The notes under the pieces: model-generated | What the model saw: only the letters and a program-made list of their open reading frames with translations | Databases searched by the model: none | What the model was told of the DNA's origin: nothing | Part shown: positions 25,490 to 34,252 of the stretch, in pieces | How the letters are laid out: each line of letters begins with the position of its first letter | How positions within the stretch are numbered: position 1 is the first letter of the stretch | From: Pullichristensenella sp002068815 | Lineage (GTDB): Bacteria; Bacillota; Clostridia; Christensenellales; Aristaeellaceae | Direction of reading: 5' to 3' | Length of the DNA: 64,000 bases | Assembly (NCBI GenBank): GCA_040772885.1 | Contig: JAXGXF010000007.1 | Span: forward strand, 120,520 to 184,519 | Program-made: the position numbers and the translations under genes

Positions 25490-26505
25490 TTGATCACCGC
25501 CATTTCCCGCGCCATCGCGCCTCGCCTGCGGGAGCGTTCGGTCATGAACTCGTTGTAGAAGGCGTCGAAGATCAGCATCAGCACGATGACGACGCCCGTG
25601 AGAAGCTGCTGCGTCTCCGTCGGGAAGCCGAATTTCAGGATGCCGTTTTCCAGAACCCGCATGAACAGCACGCCGATCACCGTGCCCACGATGTCGCCGC
25701 GCCCGCCGGAGAACGCGCAGCCGCCGATGACCGTCGCCGAGATCGCCCGGAACTCGTAGCCGACGCCGCCGCCCGCCTCGGCCGTGCGCGTCTTTCCGAT
25801 GAAGAACAGCGCCGCGACGAACGTGCAGAACCCGGAGATCAGAAACGCCGCGAACTTCGTCCGGACGAAGCTGATGCCGGAGATTTCGGCGGAGTTGCGG
25901 TTCGCGCCGATCGCGTAGAGGCTGGTTCCGAGGCGCGTGCGCTTCAGGACGAACTGCGCGACGGCCGCGAGCGCGAAGAACGCGATCGTGCAGTAGTAGA
26001 GCCCGTCGAGCGGGCCGGAGCCGATCTTGCCGCCGAACCACTTGATCACCGGGTCCTTGATCGATTCGGTCGTCAGCCCGCCGTAGCGGTCGTGGATCGC
26101 GAACACGTACATCAGCCCCACGAACACGAACTTCGTCGAGAGCGTCGCGATGAAGTCCGGAATCCGAAGGATCGACACGCAGAACCCGTTGAACGCGCCG
26201 CCCAGCATCGCCGTCGCGAACGCGATCAGGAGGATCGGCGCGAGACCCATGCCGGGGAAGTAGTGCAGAAAATGCGCGATGACGATGCAGTTGAGCCCCA
26301 TCAGCGCGCCGACCGACAGGTCGTTGCCGCCGGTGATGATGATGAGCGTGACGCCGATCGCGAGTATCCCGACGAGCGAACACTCCCTGAGCATGTTGTA
26401 GATGTTCGCGGGCGTGAAGAACTTGCTCGACGTAAGGCCGAATACCAGCAGAAGCAAAACCAGCAGACCGAATGAAATGAATCTTCTGAGCGTCTCCTGT
26501 CTCAC
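25486..26505 (-). CDS. Importer 2: sugar ABC permease A, RbsC family
   Basis: 339 residues, multispanning, with IITGGNDLSVGALMGLNC (the conserved segment after the second helix) and GGCAFSGGRGDIVGTVIG as coupling loop. The start is GTG at 26505, seven bases after GGAGGA. Probably pairs with permease B of the same operon. Confidence 0.92.
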   Translation of the reverse strand: MRQETLRRFISFGLLVLLLLVFGLTSSKFFTPANIYNMLRECSLVGILAIGVTLIIITGGNDLSVGALMGLNCIVIAHFLHYFPGMGLAPILLIAFATAMLGGAFNGFCVSILRIPDFIATLSTKFVFVGLMYVFAIHDRYGGLTTESIKDPVIKWFGGKIGSGPLDGLYYCTIAFFALAAVAQFVLKRTRLGTSLYAIGANRNSAEISGISFVRTKFAAFLISGFCTFVAALFFIGKTRTAEAGGGVGYEFRAISATVIGGCAFSGGRGDIVGTVIGVLFMRVLENGILKFGFPTETQQLLTGVVIVLMLIFDAFYNEFMTERSRRRGAMAREMAVIK

Positions 26506-26540
26506 AACAGTCCTCCTCCCCGCAGTCCCCCCGACGGCTC

Positions 26541-26572
26541 AACAGGGCGGCGAACCTCTCCGCCGCCCTGTT
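26541..26572 (-). promoter_or_regulatory. Intercistronic hairpin after importer 2 binding-protein gene
   Basis: A perfect 12-base stem (AACAGGGCGGCG and complement) with an eight-base loop, in the 80-base gap between binding-protein and permease genes. No T-run follows. Confidence 0.75.
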
Positions 26573-26585
26573 CGACAGGTCGGAA

Positions 26586-27545
26586 TTACCAGCGCATGTC
26601 CTCCGTGATGGTGTGGACGTTGTCCTTCGTGACGGTGATCGGCGGCATCTTGATGACCGGCGTCTTCGACCAGTCGGAGATGTCGATGTCGCTTCCGATG
26701 TACATCATGAGAAGCCGCAGCGCCGTCGCGCCCTGGTCGTAGCAGTCCGTGTAGACGGTGCCGGTGATGATGCCCTGCTCGATGTACTCCAGCGCCTTCG
26801 TCTCGCCGTTCGCGCCCCAGATGATGATGTCCTTGACGCCCGCGGCCTGGCAGGCCATGCCCGCGCCCTCGGCCATCTGGTCGTTGTGCGCGAACACCGC
26901 GTCGATCTGGTCCGGATAGGAGGTCAGGAAGTTCGCCATCGTCGTGTTGGCCTTCTCCATGTTCCAGTCGGCGGCCTGCTCCTCGAGGATCACGATGCCG
27001 GGGTAGTTCGCGAGTGCGTCCTGGAAGCCCGCCTCGAGGTTGATGCCGCGCGCGGCGCCCGGGGTGGCCTGGATGACGACGACGTTGCCCTCGCCGTTCA
27101 GCGCGGTCGCGATCTCGTTGGCGATCACGGCGCCCGCCTCGTAGTCGGTCATCGACACGAGCCCGTGGCAGACCGCTTCCGAGGCCATGTTGATGCACAC
27201 GACCGGGATGCCGGCGGCCTCCGCGTCCTCGATCGCGGGCGTCAGGGTCGCCTTGTTGTAGGTCTGGATGATGATGCCGTCGTACTCCTGCGCGATGCAG
27301 TCGTTCATCAGCGTCACCTGCTTGTCGGCGTTCTTCTCGCCGTCGTAGACGTCGATCGCGACGTCGGCCCAGAAGGCGGCCTCGCGCTGGATGCCGTTGC
27401 CCCAGGCGGTGCAGTTCGCCTCCGTTGCGGCGGTCGGAATCCACGCGATGCGCAGCTCGTCCGTGTAGGGGTTCTTCTCGGCCAGGGCGACGGTCGCGCC
27501 CAGCGAGAGAACGAGAACAACGAGGATGGCAAGGACTCTCTTCAT
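26586..27545 (-). CDS. Importer 2: sugar-binding protein
   Basis: 319 residues with a signal peptide (MKRVLAILVVLVLSLGATVALA) and a type I binding fold: YDGIIIQTYNKATLTPAIEDA, GIPVVCINM and IIIWGANGETKALEYIEQG. It is the first gene of the operon that ends with the ulaE-like epimerase, so the ligand is probably L-ascorbate or a related C5/C6 compound that ends as L-xylulose 5-phosphate (inference). ATG at 27545; longer frames start upstream of the promoter. Confidence 0.9.
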   Translation of the reverse strand: MKRVLAILVVLVLSLGATVALAEKNPYTDELRIAWIPTAATEANCTAWGNGIQREAAFWADVAIDVYDGEKNADKQVTLMNDCIAQEYDGIIIQTYNKATLTPAIEDAEAAGIPVVCINMASEAVCHGLVSMTDYEAGAVIANEIATALNGEGNVVVIQATPGAARGINLEAGFQDALANYPGIVILEEQAADWNMEKANTTMANFLTSYPDQIDAVFAHNDQMAEGAGMACQAAGVKDIIIWGANGETKALEYIEQGIITGTVYTDCYDQGATALRLLMMYIGSDIDISDWSKTPVIKMPPITVTKDNVHTITEDMRW

Positions 27546-27610
27546 AACAGCTAACCTCTTTCCGTGATTTTTCTTCGGCGCCGGAATCCCGGGCGCTTTC
27601 CGTTGCGTCG

Positions 27611-27640
27611 AGCATAACACATAGGCGCTATTTTCGTCAA
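27611..27640 (-). promoter_or_regulatory. Sigma-A promoter of importer 2 operon
   Basis: Minus-strand TTGACG (27635-27640), 18-base spacer, TATGCT (27611-27616), about 65 bases before the binding-protein start. Confidence 0.72.
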
Positions 27641-27655
27641 CACGCACAGATTACA

Positions 27656-27704
27656 TTGCACAATTGTTCAATCTTCCTTACGCGCGCTTTGAACATCTGT
27701 GCAA
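27656..27704. promoter_or_regulatory. Paired inverted operator-like arms in the ascorbate-locus control region
   Basis: TTGCACAATTGTTCAA (27656-27671) and TTGAACATCTGTGCAA (27689-27704) are inverted copies matching at 14 of 16 bases, 33 bases apart by centres. Each arm is itself close to a palindrome (TGNACA-NTTGTNCA style). They sit between the two divergent promoters; the SorC regulator at 31450 is the obvious candidate ligand. Confidence 0.6.
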
Positions 27705-27719
27705 TTTGTGATTTCCGTA

Positions 27720-27748
27720 TTGAAAAAGCGCGCGTTTCATGATAACTT
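27720..27748 (+). promoter_or_regulatory. Candidate promoter of the kinase-UlaG operon
   Basis: TTGAAA (27720-27725), 17-base spacer, TAACTT (27743-27748). The -10 is weak, which would suit regulation by the arms just upstream. Confidence 0.5.
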
Positions 27749-27796
27749 CGTCGATAGGGAAGTTGCGCGACCGACCGGCTCTTGAGGGGAGGACCT

Positions 27797-29296
27797 ATGA
27801 ACATACTGACCTTGGACATCGGCACGACGAGCATGCGGGGCATGCTGTTCGGTCCCGGCGGGCAAGTGCTCGGCATGGAGTCCGTGAAGACGCCGCTTTT
27901 GATCGACAAATCGGAGGGGCGGATGGAGCAGCGGCCCGAGGTCTACGAGGAGGGGCTGCTCGCGATCTGCAGGTCGATCGCCTCCCGCGACCGCGTCGGC
28001 GCGATCTCCGTCACGGCGTTCCGCTCGGCGCCGACGCTCGTCGACCGGGACGGGCGCGCGCTTCGCAACTTCATCATGTGGCAGGACACCAGAAACAGCG
28101 ACATCTGCCAGCGGTTCCGGCACGCGGACGCGCTCGTCTACAACACCTGCGGCGCCTCGGTCAACACGGTGTTCACCGTCACGAAGCTTATCTGGATGAA
28201 GGAAAACGAGCCGGAATTGTACGACCGCGCGTACAAGGCGATGATCGTTCCGGACTACGTGATCCACCGGATGACCGGCGAGTTCGCGACCGACCGGACC
28301 TACGGGAGCCGTACGCTGCTCATGGACATCCGGACGCTTTCGTGGAGCCGGGAGATGTGCGACCTGTTCGGCATCGGGGAGGAAAAGCTCTGCGAGCTCC
28401 GCGACCAGGGCGCCGTGGTCGGCCGCGTGAACCGCGCGTTCTCCGAAATGACCGGCATCGCCGAGGGCACGCCGGTCGTCAGCGCCGGCGGCGATCAGCA
28501 GCTGGGCGCGCTGGGCTTAGGGGTCATGGACGGCCGGACGATCGAGGTCAACTCCGGCACCGGCTCGTTCGTGATCTCGCTGACGGACCGGCCGTACCTC
28601 GAGAACCCGTCCGTCATCTGCAACGTCGCGGCGATCCAAGGCATGTACACGCAGGAGATGAACGTCATCGCGAGCGCATCGGCGCTGGACTGGCTGATCC
28701 GCGAGTACTTCCCGGAATACTGGGGCGAGCACCCGGACTACCCGGCGGTCGATTCGATCGCGGAAAAGACGCCGCCCGGCGCGAACGGGCTGCTCGTCGT
28801 GCCGCACTTCCAGGGCTGCGGTTCGCGCGACTGGAACCCGGAGGCGCGCGCGCACTTCGCGGGCTTCTCGCTGGGCACGCGCAGAAGCGACATGGTTCGC
28901 GCGCTCTACGAGGGCATCGCGGCCGAGATCGCCAAGAGCATCGACATGCTCCCCGAGACCTGCCGGGAGGCGACTTCGATCGCGGTCGCCGGCGGGCTGT
29001 CCAGGTCCCAAATCTACAACCGCATACTCTGCGACATGACCGGCCGGACGCTCGTCCGCCATCGGAACGCGCAGGCGACGGCCGTGGGCGCGTTCGTCTC
29101 GGCGGCGGTCGCGCTCGGGCTCTACCCGGACTGCCGATCGGCGCTCGAGGCCGCCCGCGCGGGCGACGAGGGCGAGGTGCTCCGCCCCGACCCGGCGAAC
29201 GCGCGGCTGTACCGGGACATAAAACTTCGCACCGAGCGGCTCTACCGCGCCGCACACCCCGATTTGAAAATGACAAAAACCGAGACGGAGGGATAG
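27797..29296 (+). CDS. FGGY-family carbohydrate kinase
   Basis: 499 residues in the two-domain FGGY/xylulokinase layout: phosphate-1 motif DIGTTSMRG (residues 6-14), the catalytic base region GGDQQLG (Asp233) and the adenosine motif VAGGLSRSQ. The family phosphorylates the terminal hydroxyl of pentuloses, hexuloses, polyols or sugar acids. Directly followed (four bases) by the UlaG-like gene. Because the pathway lacks a PTS, this kinase is the likely source of the 6-phosphate on the imported substrate (inference). ATG at 27797 follows GGGGAGG. Confidence 0.92.
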   Translation: MNILTLDIGTTSMRGMLFGPGGQVLGMESVKTPLLIDKSEGRMEQRPEVYEEGLLAICRSIASRDRVGAISVTAFRSAPTLVDRDGRALRNFIMWQDTRNSDICQRFRHADALVYNTCGASVNTVFTVTKLIWMKENEPELYDRAYKAMIVPDYVIHRMTGEFATDRTYGSRTLLMDIRTLSWSREMCDLFGIGEEKLCELRDQGAVVGRVNRAFSEMTGIAEGTPVVSAGGDQQLGALGLGVMDGRTIEVNSGTGSFVISLTDRPYLENPSVICNVAAIQGMYTQEMNVIASASALDWLIREYFPEYWGEHPDYPAVDSIAEKTPPGANGLLVVPHFQGCGSRDWNPEARAHFAGFSLGTRRSDMVRALYEGIAAEIAKSIDMLPETCREATSIAVAGGLSRSQIYNRILCDMTGRTLVRHRNAQATAVGAFVSAAVALGLYPDCRSALEAARAGDEGEVLRPDPANARLYRDIKLRTERLYRAAHPDLKMTKTETEG

Positions 29297-29300
29297 CACA

Positions 29301-30365
29301 ATGGCATCGAAAATTGCGGACATCACGAGGGAGAGCTGGATTCTTTCGACCTTCCCGGAGTGGGGGATCTGGCTCAACGAGGAAATCGAGCGCGAGAATG
29401 TGGAGCCCGGCACCTTCGCCATGTGGTGGCTCGGCTGCACGGGCATCTGGCTCAAGACCGAGAACGGCACGAATCTCGTGACCGACCTCTGGTGCGGCAC
29501 CGGCAAGAAGACGCACGGCAGCGGCCTGATGAAGCAGGGCCACCAGCACATGAAGATGATCGGCTGCCTCAAGGTCCAGCCGAACCTCAGAAACGTCCCC
29601 TGCGTGATCGACCCGTTCGCGATGAAGGGCGTCGACGCGCTGCTCGCGACGCACGACCACTCCGACCACATGGACGTTCACGTCGCGGCGGCGGTGCTCG
29701 AAAACTGCCCGGACGCGCGCTTCATCGGCCCCGAGAACTGCGTCCAAAAGTGGGTCGAGTGGGGCGTGCCCGCCGACCGCTGCACGGTCGTCCGCCCGGG
29801 CGACAGCGTGATGGTCAAGGACGTCGAGGTCAGGGCGCTCGATTCGTTCGACCGCACGGAGCTCGTGACCGTGCCGCCGGAGGTCACGCTCAAGGGCACG
29901 ATGCCGCAGGACATGGACGTGCGCGCGGTCAACTACCTGTTTTCGACGCCGGGCGGCACGCTCTACCACAGCGGCGACTCGCACTACTCGAACTACTACG
30001 CCAAGCACGGAAACGACAACCACATCGACGTCGCGCTCGGCTCGTTCGGCGAAAACCCGCGCGGCATGACCGACAAGCTGACGTCGATCGACATCCTGCG
30101 CATGGCCGAGTGCCTGAAGTGCAAGGTCGTCATCCCGATCCACCACGACATCTGGACGAACTTCAAGGCGGACCCCAACGAAATCCTCGCGCTGTACGGG
30201 ATGCGCCGCCACCGCCTGCAATATGGCTTCAAGCCGTTCATCTGGGAGGTCGGCGGCAAGTTCACCTGGCCCGTCGACAAGGACCGGCTGCAATACATGT
30301 ACGACCGCGGCTTCGACGACGCGTTCGCGGTCGAGCCCGACCTGCCGTTCAAGTCGATGCTGTGA
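29301..30365 (+). CDS. ulaG: L-ascorbate-6-phosphate lactonase (UlaG family)
   Basis: 354 residues, the length of E. coli UlaG (354), and recognisably collinear with it: ITRESWILSTFPEWG, FAMWWLGCTGIWLK, MKQGHQ, the metallo-beta-lactamase HDHSDH motif (His118, His120, Asp122, His123), LYHSGDSHYSNYYAKHGN, GENPRG and the C-terminal EPDLPFKS. UlaG opens L-ascorbate 6-phosphate to 3-keto-L-gulonate 6-phosphate in the cytoplasm, using manganese. The decarboxylase UlaD and 4-epimerase UlaF that complete the route to xylulose 5-phosphate are not in the window. Confidence 0.96.
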   Translation: MASKIADITRESWILSTFPEWGIWLNEEIERENVEPGTFAMWWLGCTGIWLKTENGTNLVTDLWCGTGKKTHGSGLMKQGHQHMKMIGCLKVQPNLRNVPCVIDPFAMKGVDALLATHDHSDHMDVHVAAAVLENCPDARFIGPENCVQKWVEWGVPADRCTVVRPGDSVMVKDVEVRALDSFDRTELVTVPPEVTLKGTMPQDMDVRAVNYLFSTPGGTLYHSGDSHYSNYYAKHGNDNHIDVALGSFGENPRGMTDKLTSIDILRMAECLKCKVVIPIHHDIWTNFKADPNEILALYGMRRHRLQYGFKPFIWEVGGKFTWPVDKDRLQYMYDRGFDDAFAVEPDLPFKSML

Positions 30366-30374
30366 GGCGCTCGC

Positions 30375-31424
30375 ATGAAAAAGGAACTTTCGTTTGAGAA
30401 GATCCGCCTGGGCAGCATCGAAAAGTGCTACGCGGCGCTCGGCGTCGAGCTCGAGGGCGAGCCGTGCCTGTTCTTCGGCGGCGAGGGCCCCGGCTCCGTG
30501 CGCGCGTTCCGCGGCGAGCGGTTCGAACAATGCGACGTGATCTGGGAGGGCGGCGGCGGCACGATGTCGATCGTCCCGTTTCCGGGGCGCGGCGGCGTCG
30601 CGCTGATCTCGCGCGGCTTTTACTCGATGGTCGACTCGGAGGGCAGCTCGATCGAGCTCGTGCGCTACCGGGACGGCGCGTTCTCGCACGAGACGATCGC
30701 GGAGCTTTCGTACCTGCACCGCTTCGACGCCGTGCTCGCGCCCGACGGGGCCCGCTACATCGTCGCGGCGACGCTGCATGGCGGCAAGGCGGACAAGGAG
30801 GACTGGTCGAAGCCCGGCCACCTGTACATAGGCGAGCTGCCGGAATCCGCCGACGGCCCCTTCCGCGTCGAGCTCGTGCCGCTGCCGGGCGACTATTATG
30901 TCAACCACGGCTTCTGCAAGGGCGAGTGGGAGGGAAGGGACGCCGCGTTCACGTCGAGCCGCGAGGGCGTGTTCGTGACGCTGCCGCCGGACAGACGCGG
31001 CGGGGCGTGGCGCACCGAGCGGTTGCTCGACTTCCCGGTCAGCGACATCGCCGTCTGCGACATCGACGGCGACGGCGAGAGGGAGATCGCGGCGCTCCTG
31101 CCGTTCCACGGGAACCAATTCAAGATTTTTCACCGCGATGGGGGCGGGTATCGGGAGGTTTTTGCCTACCCCGTAGAGAATGATTTCTATCACGCGGTCA
31201 TCAGCGGGCGCATACGCGGCGAGCGGATGTTCGCCGGGGGCGCGCGCAAGCTCGCCGCGGACCTGTTCCTCGTGCGCTGGGACGGCGAGCGGGGCGGGTA
31301 TTTCACGCAGCAGCTCGAAGCCGGCTCCGGCCCGAGCAACCTCGCGATCCTGAACGCCGCCGGGGGGGATTACCTGCTCAGCGCGAACCGCATGATCTTC
31401 GAGGCCGCCGCGTACCGATTTTAA
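30375..31424 (+). CDS. Unrecognised FG-GAP/beta-propeller-like protein of the ascorbate operon
   Basis: 349 residues without signal peptide or membrane segments. A single clear FG-GAP-type calcium loop, DIAVCDIDGDGEREIAALLPF (about residues 230-250), and recurrent beta-rich units ending in aromatic or glycine turns suggest a six- or seven-bladed propeller. FG-GAP proteins are usually extracellular, so a cytoplasmic one inside a sugar operon is odd. It lies nine bases after the UlaG gene and 25 before the SorC gene. It could be an enzyme (lactonase or epimerase propeller) or a binding protein; I cannot assign it. Confidence 0.6.
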   Translation: MKKELSFEKIRLGSIEKCYAALGVELEGEPCLFFGGEGPGSVRAFRGERFEQCDVIWEGGGGTMSIVPFPGRGGVALISRGFYSMVDSEGSSIELVRYRDGAFSHETIAELSYLHRFDAVLAPDGARYIVAATLHGGKADKEDWSKPGHLYIGELPESADGPFRVELVPLPGDYYVNHGFCKGEWEGRDAAFTSSREGVFVTLPPDRRGGAWRTERLLDFPVSDIAVCDIDGDGEREIAALLPFHGNQFKIFHRDGGGYREVFAYPVENDFYHAVISGRIRGERMFAGGARKLAADLFLVRWDGERGGYFTQQLEAGSGPSNLAILNAAGGDYLLSANRMIFEAAAYRF

Positions 31425-31449
31425 AGCGCCGGGGGGAGGCAGTGGGGGC

Positions 31450-32406
31450 ATGGACAAGGAGCAGAATGAGCAGGAACTGATGAGCGTCGTCTCCTATCTG
31501 TACTACTATGCCGACATGAACCAGTCCGACATCGCCGACCGGCTGTTCCTCTCCCGCTCCACGGTATCGCGGCTTTTGAAGAAGGCGCGGCAGAGCGGCG
31601 TCGTCGAGCTCAAGATCAACGAGCCCTGGCAGCGCGACCTCGCGATGGAGGATGCGGTGAAGACCGCGTTCTCCATCGACCGCGTGCGCGTGCTCCGGTT
31701 CGATACCGAGGACTCCGCAATCGTGCTCGACGCGCTGGGGAAGCTCGCGTCGTTCTACATCAGCTGCAACGCGCTCAGCCACTCGGTCCTGGGCCTCTCG
31801 TGGGGCAATACGATCTCCTACGTCGTCAACTCCATCGGCAGCAGCAAGAACATCCCCTTCACGGTCGTGCCGATCATGGGCAGCATGACCTGGCCGAGCT
31901 CGAACCCGGAGAGCCTGGGCCTGAGCTACCGGTTCTCCCGCATCTACGGCGGCCGGTATTTTCCGCTGGACGCGCCGCTCTACGCCGCCTCGAAGGAGCA
32001 GCATGCGGAGCTCATGCGCCACCCCGGAAACCTGGAGGCGATCGAGATCGCGCGCAAGGCGGACTTCATCCTGACGAGCGTCGGCTCGATCCGCAGCCGC
32101 AGCTGGGAGAACGTGATCGGCGCCGAAAAGCTCGCTCGGCTGTGCGAGATCGGCTGCGTCGGCCACATCGGCGGCCATTTCTTCGACATCGCCGGCTGCG
32201 AGATCGAGGGGATGTACAAGGAGCTGCTCGTCGGCCTGACGCTCGACGAAATCCGCGCCAGCGGCAACGTGATCTGCGTCGCCGCGAGCGAGGAGAAGGC
32301 CGAGGCCGTCTACGGCGCGCTCCGCGGCGGGCTCGTCAACACGCTGATGATCACCTACCCGCTGGCGGAGAAGCTCATCGGGATTGTCGAGAGCAGGAGA
32401 TTGTAG
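31450..32406 (+). CDS. SorC-family sugar-sensing transcriptional regulator
   Basis: 318 residues. The N-terminal helix-turn-helix (about 20-60) reads NQSDIADRLFLSRSTVSRLLKKARQSGVVE, a SorC/DeoR-type sigma-like HTH, followed by the SorC sugar-binding domain with the LGLSWGNTI phosphate-binding loop and EIGCVGHIGGHFFD. SorC proteins release DNA, or bind it, depending on a phosphosugar. Last gene of the kinase-UlaG operon, so it probably regulates both divergent operons via the arms at 27656-27704. Ends in a 27-pair hairpin. Confidence 0.93.
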   Translation: MDKEQNEQELMSVVSYLYYYADMNQSDIADRLFLSRSTVSRLLKKARQSGVVELKINEPWQRDLAMEDAVKTAFSIDRVRVLRFDTEDSAIVLDALGKLASFYISCNALSHSVLGLSWGNTISYVVNSIGSSKNIPFTVVPIMGSMTWPSSNPESLGLSYRFSRIYGGRYFPLDAPLYAASKEQHAELMRHPGNLEAIEIARKADFILTSVGSIRSRSWENVIGAEKLARLCEIGCVGHIGGHFFDIAGCEIEGMYKELLVGLTLDEIRASGNVICVAASEEKAEAVYGALRGGLVNTLMITYPLAEKLIGIVESRRL

Positions 32407-32473
32407 AGAAACCAAAACGGCAACCGCCGTCCGACCGCAATGGGTCCGGACGGCGGTTGCCGTTTTGGTTTCT
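32407..32473. terminator. Bidirectional terminator with a 27-base perfect stem
   Basis: Arms 32407-32433 and 32447-32473 are exact complements around a 13-base loop. The stem begins directly after the SorC stop codon and includes the first base of the SDR stop codon on the other strand. The outer end is T-rich in either direction (TTTTGGTTTCT). Confidence 0.9.
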
Positions 32474-33248
32474 AGAGGCAGGTGAAGCACCCGTCGACGA
32501 TCAATTCGCTGCCGGAGGTATAGGTCGACGCGTCGCTCGCGAAGTAGAGCGCGGCGCTCGCGATTTCGTCCGTCGTCGCAAACCGGTGGTACGGCGTCGC
32601 GCGCATCCAGAAATCCGCGATCTCGCGCGGGACGACCTGGTTCATCTCGGTCCACACATAGCCGGGGCTGACCGCGTTGACGCGGATGCCGTGCTCCACC
32701 CACTCGACGGCCAGCGTCCTCGTCATGTGCAGCACGGCGGCCTTCGACGTGTTGTACGCCGTCTGGCGCTGCGGCAGGTTGACGATGGACGCGGAGATCG
32801 ACGCCATGTTGACGATGGAGCCCGGCAGCCCTTTGGCGATCAGCCGTCGCGCGACCGCGCGCGCCATCAGGAAGACGCCGTCGACATTTACGGCCATCAT
32901 GCGCTTCCAGTCGCCGAAGTCGAGATCAAGAGCGCCGCCGTTTATGTTGATGCCTGCGTTGTTGAACAGCACGTTCGGCGTCCCGAGCGCCGTTACAATG
33001 GCGTCGAGCGCCCGCTCCACGCCGGTCTCGTCCGCCACGTCGCAGGCGAAGCCGCCGGCCCGGACGCCGTACGCCCCCGCGATTTCCGACGCGACTTGCT
33101 CGCAGTCCTCCCGGTGCCTGCTGATTACGGCGACGTCCGCGCCGGCCGACGCGAAGTGCTCCGCGACCGCGCGCCCGATGCCGCTCGTGCCGCCGGTGAT
33201 GACCGCCAGCTTGCCCCGCAGCGAAAACCTCCCGACCGCGTCGACCAT
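32472..33248 (-). CDS. Short-chain dehydrogenase/reductase 1
   Basis: 258 residues, classical SDR: cofactor loop TGGTSGIG, NNAG, catalytic serine in MASIS, YNTSK, and PGYVWTEM. It oxidises or reduces a secondary alcohol on a sugar, polyol or similar molecule with NAD(P)(H). The cofactor-selecting position after strand 2 is SRH, suggesting NADP(H) may be accepted. Start 33248 set by GGGAGGGAC. It is transcribed after the RpiR gene, from which it is 24 bases away, so both probably share a transcript. Confidence 0.9.
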   Translation of the reverse strand: MVDAVGRFSLRGKLAVITGGTSGIGRAVAEHFASAGADVAVISRHREDCEQVASEIAGAYGVRAGGFACDVADETGVERALDAIVTALGTPNVLFNNAGININGGALDLDFGDWKRMMAVNVDGVFLMARAVARRLIAKGLPGSIVNMASISASIVNLPQRQTAYNTSKAAVLHMTRTLAVEWVEHGIRVNAVSPGYVWTEMNQVVPREIADFWMRATPYHRFATTDEIASAALYFASDASTYTSGSELIVDGCFTCL

Positions 33249-33272
33249 GTCCCGTCCCTCCCGCATTCCCTG

Positions 33273-34160
33273 TTATCCCCTGCTTTTCAGTGCGCTGAAG
33301 GTCTCGCGCGTTCGCCTGAGGCGGGCGAACGCCTCGGGCCCGCGCGCGATGCTGATCATCGAAAACAGCGCGTCGACGGTGCACATCTGCGAGATGCGCG
33401 CATTCATCGCGTCGGCGATCAGCGTCGTCTCATCGGTCCGCGTCAGGATCGCCACGTCGGAATAGCCGGCGAGCGTCGATTTCAGCGAGCCGGTCAGCGA
33501 GATGATGGCGGCGCCGCGCTCCCGCGCCTGCTTCAGCGGCACGACGATGTCGCGCGTCTCGCCGGACATCGACACGCAGAAGAACAGGTCGCCCGGGTTC
33601 GGCTGCGTGAGTATGGCCGTGTTGATGTGCGCATCGGAGGAGAAGTGGCAGTCCATGCCGAGTTCCAGCAGCCGGAAGTGCGCGTAATAGCAGATCGCGG
33701 CCGAGGCGGCATACCCGAGCAGCACGATCCGCTTCGCCTGCATGATCATCTGCACGGCGCGCGCGTAGTCGCCGTCGTTTTTCAGCGCGGAGTTCGCGTT
33801 CAGCGTCAGTATCGCGCCGTTGAATATCTTTCGCTTGATGTCGTAGGGGGAGTCCTGCGCCTCGATGTCCTCGTAGGAATTGTAGAAGGTCTTGCTCGCG
33901 ATCTCCTGCGCCATCTTGAGCTTGAAATCCTTGTACGCCTTGAAGCCGAGCGAGCGGTAGAAGCGCACGATCGAGGACTCGCTCTTGCTGCCGGTCTGCT
34001 GCGCGAGCTCGGAAATCGAGCACTTCACGACGCCGGACGGGCTCTGCAGCACGTAGTCGGCGATCTTCTGCTGGCCGCGCGGCATGTCCTCGTAGCCCTG
34101 GCGGATGAGCGCCAGCGTCGGATATTCCAAATCTCTTCCAGAAATCACCTTTTCGGCCAT
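33273..34160 (-). CDS. RpiR-family regulator (HTH plus SIS domain)
   Basis: 295 residues. The N-terminal HTH6 domain (about 10-85) contains KIADYVLQSPSGVVKCSISELAQQTGSKSESSIVRFYRSLGFKAYKDFK, shown here only to mark the family's SEASVVRF-like recognition helix SESSIVRF. The C-terminal SIS domain (about 130-270) has the phosphosugar loops LLGYAASA and VSMSGETRD. RpiR proteins sense phosphosugars. It faces the SDR cluster at 34494 across a 333-base gap and probably controls both directions. ATG 34160 follows GAGGAGA. Confidence 0.92.
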   Translation of the reverse strand: MAEKVISGRDLEYPTLALIRQGYEDMPRGQQKIADYVLQSPSGVVKCSISELAQQTGSKSESSIVRFYRSLGFKAYKDFKLKMAQEIASKTFYNSYEDIEAQDSPYDIKRKIFNGAILTLNANSALKNDGDYARAVQMIMQAKRIVLLGYAASAAICYYAHFRLLELGMDCHFSSDAHINTAILTQPNPGDLFFCVSMSGETRDIVVPLKQARERGAAIISLTGSLKSTLAGYSDVAILTRTDETTLIADAMNARISQMCTVDALFSMISIARGPEAFARLRRTRETFSALKSRG

Positions 34161-34252
34161 GCTCAAGTCTCCTCGCGGCGCGGCGGCGATCCGGCGCGCA
34201 TTTTGCCGAAAGCCCCGGGCCATCGGTTAAAAATCGGCAAACTCTTGTGTAT

